Origin: JAUVZL01 sp965603515
Lineage (GTDB): Bacteria; Hydrothermota; Tepidihabitantia; SM23-42
Reading direction: 5' to 3'
Length of the DNA: 64,000 nt
NCBI GenBank assembly: GCA_965603515.1
Contig: CBFDDH010000005.1
Coordinates: forward strand, 30,238 to 94,237
Shown here: positions 27,080-33,649 of the stretch, one piece after another
Layout: the number at the start of each line of letters is the position of its first letter
How positions within the stretch are numbered: the stretch's first letter is position 1
Program-made: the position numbers and the translations under genes
The notes under the pieces: model-generated
What the model was told of the DNA's origin: nothing
What the model saw: the letters and a program-made list of their open reading frames with translations, nothing else
Database searches by the model: none

Positions 27080-28273
27080 TTATCTAAGCTCAACGATCCG
27101 GTCTATGATTCTATCATCTTGGACCGCTTGATTTATCGCCCTGAGGATATCCTCGGTGTCTTCAACACCTTTTCCACCATGTGGGATGAAGAACACATTT
27201 GATTTACCATAACTACACCGTTCGACTTCCAGAACAACCTGTCCGAAATTCATTTCTGGCACGACAAATGCATTAACTTTCCCGGCGAGTTCGGCTACGC
27301 GCTTCCCGGGAAATGGCCACACCGTTACCAATTTTAGACTTCCAACCTTTAACCCTAAACCCCTTGCTTGTTCCATCGCTTTCAATGCAGCCCTTGATGA
27401 TACTCCATATGAAACAATAACAATATCAGCGTCTTCAATATTGGCTTCCTGCACTTCAATAATTTCATCCGTATAATCCCGTATTTTCTTTACCAGTGGA
27501 TGCACATTGTACTCCTGGCATTCTTCATTCATGATCGGATAGCCACGATCATCATGGGTCAAACCAGTCACGTGGAATTTATACCCCTGACCTATATCAA
27601 CCATGCGTGGGATTAAATCTTCATCTCTTTTAAATGGCAAATAACTACCTTTCGGACCATCGAAATATCGGCGCGGTTCAAGTGTGATGTCTTCCGCGCG
27701 CGGAATCACCACCTCTTCCTGCAAATGGGCGACGTATTCGTCGGACATCACAGCCACGGGGATACGAAAGCGTTCTGAAAAATTAAATGCTTTTATTGTA
27801 AAATCAAACATCTCCTGTGAAGAACTCGGCGCAAGCGCAATCAACTCATAATCGCCATGTGAACCCCAGCGTGCCTGCATCATATCTCCTTGAGACGGCT
27901 GGCTGGGCAACCCAAGACCCGGACCGACCCTTTGAACATCAACGATTACACAGGGTGTCTCCAGCATTATGCCAAGCCCGAGATGTTCCATCATCAGTGA
28001 TAATCCAGGGCCAGAAGTCACGGTCATTGATTTCTTACCAGTCCATGAAGCGCCGATAACTGCCGCGAGGCTTGAAATCTCATCCTCCATCTGAATAAAG
28101 GTTGCGCCCGCCTTTTTCGCTCGTTGAAGAAACCTTTCACTGACCTCCAGTGCTGGGGCAATAGGATAAACCCCTAAAAACCGACATCCTGCGGCCAATG
28201 CGCCTTCTGCACAAGCACAATTGCCGCTAAGATTATATGTACCAGTCAAAACACCACTTGGATCTGCCTTCAC
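27080..28273 (-). CDS. korA: Divergent 2-oxoacid oxidoreductase alpha subunit (KorA1)
   Basis: 397 aa from GTG 28273 (AAAGGAGG upstream; an in-frame ATG at 28297 contains that site and is unlikely). It aligns with KorA2 without gaps over the first 130 residues, but key loops differ: YPIAPALE (36-43) replaces YPITPSTE, and RVGPGLGLPSQPSQGD replaces RGGPSTGVPTKTGQAD. The Thr/Ser residues that face the substrate and TPP are therefore lost. The overall fold (MEDEISSLAAVIG, TSGPGLSLMME) and C-terminal domain are kept. Either a specialised subfamily or an inactive alpha subunit; see the complementary decay of KorB2. Confidence 0.9.
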   Translation of the reverse strand: MKADPSGVLTGTYNLSGNCACAEGALAAGCRFLGVYPIAPALEVSERFLQRAKKAGATFIQMEDEISSLAAVIGASWTGKKSMTVTSGPGLSLMMEHLGLGIMLETPCVIVDVQRVGPGLGLPSQPSQGDMMQARWGSHGDYELIALAPSSSQEMFDFTIKAFNFSERFRIPVAVMSDEYVAHLQEEVVIPRAEDITLEPRRYFDGPKGSYLPFKRDEDLIPRMVDIGQGYKFHVTGLTHDDRGYPIMNEECQEYNVHPLVKKIRDYTDEIIEVQEANIEDADIVIVSYGVSSRAALKAMEQARGLGLKVGSLKLVTVWPFPGKRVAELAGKVNAFVVPEMNFGQVVLEVERCSYGKSNVFFIPHGGKGVEDTEDILRAINQAVQDDRIIDRIVELR

Positions 28274-28380
28274 CCCGTTTGACCTCCTTTTAACCATCTA
28301 ATAACATAACATTTGCTTATCATAAACTTCAAACATTTTTTCTCTGTGCTCCCGTCTTTATAATATCTAACGGGATTCAT
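28270..28380 (-). CDS. Kor-associated miniprotein 1 (36 aa, unknown family)
   Basis: ATG 28380 overlaps the korD stop (TAATG) and the TGA overlaps the korA1 GTG start (GTGA), so it is coupled on both sides. It begins MNPVRYYKDGSTEKK and ends VIRWLKGGQTG. It is paralogous to the 38-aa ORF before korA2. Two cysteines (16, 24) are not shared by the paralog. A longer upstream start (28458) would run over korD and is not favoured. Possible roles: small complex subunit, assembly factor or coupling leader. Confidence 0.68.
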   Translation of the reverse strand: MNPVRYYKDGSTEKKCLKFMISKCYVIRWLKGGQTG

Positions 28381-28676
28381 TATTTCCCTTCCCCGGAATT
28401 CACTCCAACAGGATTTTCGTCTTTTTTTAACGTCACATAGATCGCAAATTCTGGACATAACATCTCACAAAGATGACACTCAACACAATCATCAGGATTC
28501 GTGATCTTGGGTGGATGATATCCTTTGGTATTGAACTCCTCGGACATTTCAAAAACATCTTTGGGACAGTACTCAACACAAAAGCTACATCCTTTACACC
28601 GTTCTTCTATTATATGAATTTCACCACACGGAATCTTAATTTCATCCAAATCAAAAGGTTTTCGCCAAAGTTTCAT
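28380..28676 (-). CDS. korD: 2-oxoacid oxidoreductase delta subunit, 2x[4Fe-4S] ferredoxin
   Basis: 98 aa. Two ferredoxin motifs, CKGCSFCVEYCPKDVF and CVECHLCEMLCPEFAI, bind two [4Fe-4S] clusters. This is the KorD/PorD subunit that takes electrons from the beta subunit. It is the first gene of the long Kor-Hdr array, with a ribosome binding site (AAGGAG) 6 nt before ATG 28676 and a strong promoter 87 nt upstream. Only one delta subunit serves both alpha/beta pairs. Confidence 0.93.
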   Translation of the reverse strand: MKLWRKPFDLDEIKIPCGEIHIIEERCKGCSFCVEYCPKDVFEMSEEFNTKGYHPPKITNPDDCVECHLCEMLCPEFAIYVTLKKDENPVGVNSGEGK

Positions 28677-28762
28677 ATCAACTCCTTAATGATCATTTTA
28701 GCCGAGACATCTATAATAGATATTTTGTCTTCCCTAAGCTCCCCAACTCCCATTCCACATGC

Positions 28763-28790
28763 ATTATAGTAAAATAGGCTTAAATGTCAA
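28763..28790 (-). promoter_or_regulatory. Promoter of the Kor-Hdr operon
   Basis: Reading the minus strand: TTGACA (28790-28785), 16-nt spacer, TATAAT (28768-28763), both perfect consensus. The leader to korD is about 80 nt. The genes down to 13.5 kb are contiguous, mostly overlapping and on the same strand, so this may drive about 15 kb. Confidence 0.8.
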
Positions 28791-28801
28791 GAACAAGTAA
28801 C

Positions 28802-29467
28802 TTATTTCTGTTTCTCGGCATGGTGTTTAATAACACGCGCTTGAGCGATATATATGACATCTTCGCAAATATTCGTTGCCAAATCGGCAATGCGTTCAAG
28901 ATTCTTGGCAACCAAGAGAAGTGGTATGGCCGAACCAATTTTATCTGGCTGTTCAAGCATGTAAGTAAGCAGTATCCTCATTGTCTCATCCCTCATTTCA
29001 TCCACCACGTTATCTCTTTCACAGACTTGCTGAGCCATTTCCGCATCATTGTTCATAAAACTCTTGACGCTGTCATTGAGCATCTTTTTTACCTCAACGA
29101 CCATTGACCAGATATTACTTACCGGCTTGATACGCGGTTGTTCAATCAAAAAAGCGACTGAACCGGTAATATTCACCGCATGATCACCCATTCTTTCCAA
29201 ATCATTGTTCATCTTAATGACCCCGATCAAGAATCTTAAATCAGTACCTACTGGCTGGTGGCGTGCAATAAGTTCGACGCACTGATCCTCAATAGCAATC
29301 TCGAAACGATCGATTCTATGATCGATTTCTTTGACTTCCGACGCCATCTTGAGGTCTCTATTCTTAAGCGCTTCCAGCGCTTTGGTAATCGATTCGTCAA
29401 CCATTGAGGCCATTTCTAAAAGGTTCTTTTTCACCTTTTGCAGTTCTTCATCAAAATGGCGATCCAT
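28802..29467 (-). CDS. phoU: PhoU-like phosphate transport regulator
   Basis: 221 aa, two PhoU three-helix repeats. Metal-binding motifs are present in both: ERMGDHAVNI and ERIADLATNICEDVIY. PhoU represses the Pho response and gates the Pst transporter when phosphate is ample. It is the last gene of the pst operon, 54 nt after pstB2 with AAGGGGG before the ATG. No PhoR/PhoB kinase-regulator pair is in the window. Confidence 0.94.
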   Translation of the reverse strand: MDRHFDEELQKVKKNLLEMASMVDESITKALEALKNRDLKMASEVKEIDHRIDRFEIAIEDQCVELIARHQPVGTDLRFLIGVIKMNNDLERMGDHAVNITGSVAFLIEQPRIKPVSNIWSMVVEVKKMLNDSVKSFMNNDAEMAQQVCERDNVVDEMRDETMRILLTYMLEQPDKIGSAIPLLLVAKNLERIADLATNICEDVIYIAQARVIKHHAEKQK

Positions 29468-29521
29468 TATACCCCCTTACTTTTTAGCCATTAGCAATTA
29501 GCCACTGGCTATCAGCAAAAC

Positions 29522-30271
29522 TCATCCAAATCTCCCTGAAATGTAATCAAACGTACGTTTGTCTGATGGGTTGGTAAAAATCTTCTTCGCACTATCGAAC
29601 TCAATCAATTCACCAAGAAGCATGAAACCAACCTCATCAGCAATACGCGCAGCTTGTTGCATATTGTGAGTTACTATTATGATCGTATATTTTCGTTTTA
29701 GTTCCAGCATTAGTTCCTCGATCTTACCAGTAGCAATAGGATCGAGGGAAGAGCAGGGTTCATCCATAAGTAGTATTTCCGGCTCAACTGCGAGAAGTCT
29801 GGCAATACATAGTCTCTGCTGTTTTTCTGCCGAAAGGCTTAGTGCCGATTCTCTTAGCCGACCTTTCAATACACCAAACAGATCAACTGCAGCAAGTGAA
29901 CGTTCAACAATGTCCCGCAATGTTTTCTTATCAGTAATACCCCAAACCCTTGGACCATAAGCGATATTGTCAAATATCGATAATGGAAAAGCATTGGGTC
30001 GTTGAAAGACCATACCTACTTTTTTGCGCAATAGAATAAGGTCGCAGATCGATGAATGTATGTCCTCACGATCAATCAACACCGCACCGGTGATTCTTGC
30101 ACCCCGGATCAAATCGTTCATCCTATTGAAAACCCTGAGCAAAGTTGATTTACCACAACCCGACGGCCCAATAATTCCAGTAATCAAGTTTTCTTTGATC
30201 GATAGATCGATATCTTTCAAAGCGTGGAAACTCCCGTAGTAAAGATTCAAATTCGCTGTTTTAACGATCAT
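29522..30271 (-). CDS. pstB: Phosphate ABC transporter ATPase, degenerate signature (PstB2)
   Basis: 249 aa. Walker A GPSGCGKST (35-43), Q-loop Gln90 (VFQRPN), Walker B with Glu171 (LLMDEP), D-loop and H-switch His202 (VTHNMQQ) are all intact. The ABC signature, normally LSGGQ, is LSAEK (146-150). The protein is otherwise PstB-like in length and motifs and overlaps pstB1 by 4 nt. In an ABC dimer its Walker/Q/H set would face the partner's signature, so it can still build one good ATP site with PstB1. Not a pseudogene: the frame and all other motifs are kept. Confidence 0.93.
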   Translation of the reverse strand: MIVKTANLNLYYGSFHALKDIDLSIKENLITGIIGPSGCGKSTLLRVFNRMNDLIRGARITGAVLIDREDIHSSICDLILLRKKVGMVFQRPNAFPLSIFDNIAYGPRVWGITDKKTLRDIVERSLAAVDLFGVLKGRLRESALSLSAEKQQRLCIARLLAVEPEILLMDEPCSSLDPIATGKIEELMLELKRKYTIIIVTHNMQQAARIADEVGFMLLGELIEFDSAKKIFTNPSDKRTFDYISGRFG

Positions 30272-31011
30272 CCAAACCTTCCTCGAATATAGCCATCGGT
30301 CCTTGCATCGGCTGGTTTCGTAAAGATCTTTTCAGTCTTGTTAACCTCAATTAGTTCACCACCCAGAAAAAAAGCAGTCCGGTCTGCAGTTCTTGCTGCT
30401 TGTTTTGTATTATTAGTTACTAATATGAAAGTGTATATTTTTTTCAGCTCAAGCATTGTTGCTTCAATCTTGGCCGTTGAAATTGGGTCTAAACCTGAGC
30501 ATGGTTCATCCATCATAATCACTTCAGGGTTCATTGCTAAGGTCCTTGCGATGCATAAACGTTGCTGCTGACCACCTGACAGAGTTGATGCTGACTCGTA
30601 TAATCTGTCCTTCACCTCTTCCCAGAGATTAGCTGCCTGCAACGCGTCAGCAACCGTATCATTGAGTTCCCGTTTCTTTATTTTCCTGTGGAGTTTTGGA
30701 CCGTAGCTCATATTTTTTAAAATCGTACCCGGTAGGACAACCGGTGTTGCAAAAATCAACCCTACCCGCCTTCTGAGGTCATTGATAGGTATATCAAAAA
30801 TATCTTCCCCATCCAACCTTATCTTGCCCGAAATACGAGCATAATCGATCTCGTAAAGACGATTAATGGCACGCAATAAAGAACTCTTACCCGCATTGGC
30901 TGGACCAATAACACCAAGGATTTCCTTTTCGTGAACTGCCAGATTCACATCAGTTAAGACCTGGTTTTGCCCATAAAAAAGACTCAGTTGATCAATTACA
31001 ATCTTCGGCAT
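30268..31011 (-). CDS. pstB: Phosphate ABC transporter ATPase, degenerate Q- and H-loops (PstB1)
   Basis: 247 aa. Walker A GPANAGKSS (36-44), signature LSGGQQQ (144-150) and Walker B with Glu169 (MMDEPCSGLDP) are kept. The Q-loop Gln is Ala88 (LIFATP) and the H-switch His is Asn200 (VTNNTKQ). This complements PstB2, which keeps Q and H but has lost the signature. A PstB1/PstB2 heterodimer would thus have one consensus and one degenerate nucleotide site, as in asymmetric ABC exporters. Located between pstA and pstB2. Confidence 0.93.
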   Translation of the reverse strand: MPKIVIDQLSLFYGQNQVLTDVNLAVHEKEILGVIGPANAGKSSLLRAINRLYEIDYARISGKIRLDGEDIFDIPINDLRRRVGLIFATPVVLPGTILKNMSYGPKLHRKIKKRELNDTVADALQAANLWEEVKDRLYESASTLSGGQQQRLCIARTLAMNPEVIMMDEPCSGLDPISTAKIEATMLELKKIYTFILVTNNTKQAARTADRTAFFLGGELIEVNKTEKIFTKPADARTDGYIRGRFG

Positions 31012-31014
31012 ATT

Positions 31015-31857
31015 CTAGTAATACTTGGCCATGAAACGATGCATTAACCGGTAAGCAACGAGGTTGACAAAGAGGATGATAATAATAAGAACCGTAGCTG
31101 TAGCATAAGCCTTAGGCATAGATATCCCTTCGCGGGCAAGGATATAGAAGTGAACCGCCAGGGTCCGCGTCGATGAAAATACTGAAGTCGGCATACCCAA
31201 AGAAGAACCAGCCGTAAATATGACTGCGGCAGTTTCACCGATCGCACGACCGATGCCGAGAATAACACCGGTTAAAATACCAGGCAGTGATGTAGGTAGA
31301 ACAACCTTCAATATCGTATCAAGCTTACCACCGCCTAATGAGTAACTGATTTCACGATAGGATTGAGGCACTGCTTTTATAGCTTCTTCACTGGTGCGTA
31401 TAATGGTCGGTATGATCATTACCGCAAGGGTCAAACTGCCTGACAGAATACTCCAGCCTAATTTCAATTGTATTACAAAAAATATAAAACCAAATAAACC
31501 AAAGATAATAGAAGGAACACCGGCAAGGCAATCTGCTCCAAAACTGATTATCTTGCGCAATAATCCGCCTCTAGTATATTCGACAAGATAAACAGCACTT
31601 CCAACGCCCAAAGGTGTTGCAATAATTATGGCAAGAACCGTGATAAACAACGTACCGACTATCGAAGGTAAGATACCCCCTTCTTTACCCATTTCCCTGG
31701 TTCTATCGGTTAGGAATTCAAGACTCAGTTGAGCAAAGCCGTTCTTGAAAACATACCCGATTATGAAAAATAGCACGATAACGGTAACGATCGTCATAAG
31801 TAAAAGGATAATATGAGCTATTATTTGGCTTGTTCGCGGACCGATCCTAAAAGTCAT
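31015..31857 (-). CDS. pstA: Phosphate ABC transporter permease PstA
   Basis: 280 aa with about six membrane segments, the first at residues 11-35. The ABC permease EAA-like loop appears as SEEAIKAVPQSYREISYSLGGGKLDTI, and GIGRAIGETAAVIFTAG is the typical PstA/PstC signature. It forms the phosphate channel with PstC. The start overlaps the pstC stop by 4 nt; pstB1 follows after 3 nt. Confidence 0.95.
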   Translation of the reverse strand: MTFRIGPRTSQIIAHIILLLMTIVTVIVLFFIIGYVFKNGFAQLSLEFLTDRTREMGKEGGILPSIVGTLFITVLAIIIATPLGVGSAVYLVEYTRGGLLRKIISFGADCLAGVPSIIFGLFGFIFFVIQLKLGWSILSGSLTLAVMIIPTIIRTSEEAIKAVPQSYREISYSLGGGKLDTILKVVLPTSLPGILTGVILGIGRAIGETAAVIFTAGSSLGMPTSVFSSTRTLAVHFYILAREGISMPKAYATATVLIIIILFVNLVAYRLMHRFMAKYY

Positions 31858-32690
31858 TCTCGACGTCCAGTTATCCTTATTGCAATAATATTTAAGGTTA
31901 TTATAATAATGAAAAGAAAAGCACCGCAGGCAAAAAGTGCGGCGCGGTGATCACCGGTTGCATAACCTAATTCCAAAGCGATCGTCGAAGTCAGAGTACG
32001 AACTGAATCCAATATTGAATGAGGTATTTTTAGTGCATTACCAGCGATCATAATCACCGCCATAGTCTCACCGATCGCTCGACCCATACCAAGGATAATA
32101 CCGGCTACGATACCTGAACGAGCCGCTGGTATAAGCAGCTTAACTACGGTCTGCCATTTGGTTGCGCCTAATGCATAAGACCCCTCACGATAGGTATTGG
32201 GCACCGCAATTAGTGAATCATAGGATATACTGACGATAGTCGGCAAGATCATTATGCCTAAAATAATACTCGAAGCCAGCACTGAAAACCCTGGTCCTCC
32301 AAAATGAGTGCGAATAAACGGCACCAGGATAACAATGCCTATAAAACCATAGACCACTGAAGGAATACCAGCTAATAGTTCAATGATCGGCTTTAATGTC
32401 TTTTGAACCATCTTTGAGGAGAATTCAGCGAGATATATTGCGCAGGCAAGGCCAAAAGGAATACCAACGATCAGGGCACCGATCGTGACCATTAAGGACC
32501 CGATAATCATCGATAAAATACCAAATTGACCTCTGGTTGGCGACCAGTGCATTGAGAAGAAATTACCCAATCCAATCTTGAAAATCAACGGAATACCCTG
32601 TTGAAAAATAAAGAAGGTAATGAGAAGAAGTGAACCGATTGCAGAAAAAGCAATGAAGAGTAAGAGCTTCTCAGCGATCTTATCTTTCAT
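31854..32690 (-). CDS. pstC: Phosphate ABC transporter permease PstC
   Basis: 278 aa, about six membrane helices. Diagnostic blocks: GIPFGLACAIYLAEF, LLAGIPSVVYGFIG, the EAA loop YDSLIAVPNTYREGSYALGATKWQTV and MGRAIGETMAVIMIAGN. It pairs with PstA in the inner membrane. It begins 3 nt after pstS and is slightly shorter than the E. coli protein, mostly at the N-terminus. Confidence 0.95.
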   Translation of the reverse strand: MKDKIAEKLLLFIAFSAIGSLLLITFFIFQQGIPLIFKIGLGNFFSMHWSPTRGQFGILSMIIGSLMVTIGALIVGIPFGLACAIYLAEFSSKMVQKTLKPIIELLAGIPSVVYGFIGIVILVPFIRTHFGGPGFSVLASSIILGIMILPTIVSISYDSLIAVPNTYREGSYALGATKWQTVVKLLIPAARSGIVAGIILGMGRAIGETMAVIMIAGNALKIPHSILDSVRTLTSTIALELGYATGDHRAALFACGAFLFIIIITLNIIAIRITGRRE

Positions 32691-32693
32691 ACG

Positions 32694-33485
32694 CTAGTAC
32701 TTACCTATTTCTGTAGCTGATATCAAACCATCACTTTTTAATATATCCTGACCTTTTTCAGAAAGCACAAATTCAATGAATTTCTTCACTTCACCAGTCG
32801 GTTCTTCAAGTAGTAAAAAGAGAAAAGGTCTGGTAAAACCGTATCGGCAGCTTAGCAAATTAGCAAGCGTCGGTTTATTGCCATCTATTGCCAAAGCTTT
32901 TTCCCGTTCGTCAACCAAGCCAACTGAAATGTAGCCGATCCCTTGAGGTGTTGTGGCAATTATTTCACGGACCGCCCCGTTTGAATCCTGCACCAGACAG
33001 GCATCACTGATCGCGTGCTCACCCATAACCATATCTTCAAACGCACCTCTGGTACCTGACCCTTCTTCTCTGGTAACCGGAATAATCTCTCCACTTTCAC
33101 CTCCGAGTTCTGACCAATCCTTATGGGTTCCAGCAAAGATACCCTGTATCTGTTTGATGGTCAAATCATCTATTGGATTATCTTTGTGGACGATGATCGC
33201 AATGCCATCAATTGCGATCAAAAATTCACGTAGTTCTTTTTCATCACCCTTAAGGTTTCGCGATGAGGTGCCGATATGACAAGTATTATTAAAGGTCGCC
33301 TGAATCCCTGCAGTTGATCCGCCACCTTGAATATTTACATGGATACTCGGGTTTTCTTCTGTAAAACGTTCGGCGACTCTTTCGATGAAAGGTAGAACTG
33401 ACGTAGATCCGGCAATAATGATTCCATCCTTTCTCTGGGAACAGGTTGTGAGGAAAAGCATGCAAACAATGGCGAGATAGCGCAC
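32694..33485 (-). CDS. pstS: Phosphate-binding lipoprotein PstS
   Basis: 263 aa. Signal peptide with lipobox LTTC (Cys15), so membrane-anchored rather than a free periplasmic protein. The phosphate-contact blocks GSTSVLPF, GGGSTAGIQA, GTSSRNLK and REEGSGTRGAFE are present; SGTR is the phosphate loop. GTG start, with a promoter whose -10 is 9 nt upstream, so the mRNA is practically leaderless. First gene of pstSCAB1B2-phoU. Confidence 0.94.
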   Translation of the reverse strand: MRYLAIVCMLFLTTCSQRKDGIIIAGSTSVLPFIERVAERFTEENPSIHVNIQGGGSTAGIQATFNNTCHIGTSSRNLKGDEKELREFLIAIDGIAIIVHKDNPIDDLTIKQIQGIFAGTHKDWSELGGESGEIIPVTREEGSGTRGAFEDMVMGEHAISDACLVQDSNGAVREIIATTPQGIGYISVGLVDEREKALAIDGNKPTLANLLSCRYGFTRPFLFLLLEEPTGEVKKFIEFVLSEKGQDILKSDGLISATEIGKY

Positions 33486-33494
33486 TGTGCGGTA

Positions 33495-33522
33495 ATTATA
33501 ATCAGAATCTAACCTGCGTCAA
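33495..33522 (-). promoter_or_regulatory. Promoter of the pst operon
   Basis: Minus strand: TTGACG, 16-nt spacer, TATAAT (33500-33495); 9 nt to the GTG of pstS. I could not identify a convincing Pho-box-like direct repeat. Confidence 0.75.
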
Positions 33523-33614
33523 CTACTTTTAACATATACCACGATCTCAACAATTCACTGTTTCCCAATTACTTAATTACTGAATAACTTAACAACCAAA
33601 TGCCTTGTCTTGTA

Positions 33615-33642
33615 TTGACTTCGCACACCCTGTGAATATCAT
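33615..33642 (+). promoter_or_regulatory. Promoter, leaderless, for uvrA
   Basis: TTGACT at 33615-33620, 16-nt spacer, TATCAT at 33637-33642, then 7 nt to the ATG with no ribosome binding site. No LexA-type palindrome was evident. Confidence 0.65.
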
Positions 33643-33649
33643 ATAAACC

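Noticed and set aside
28381..28458. Longer version of miniprotein 1 starting at 28458
   Set aside because: It runs inside korD and is not matched in miniprotein 2; similarity begins exactly at MNPVR.
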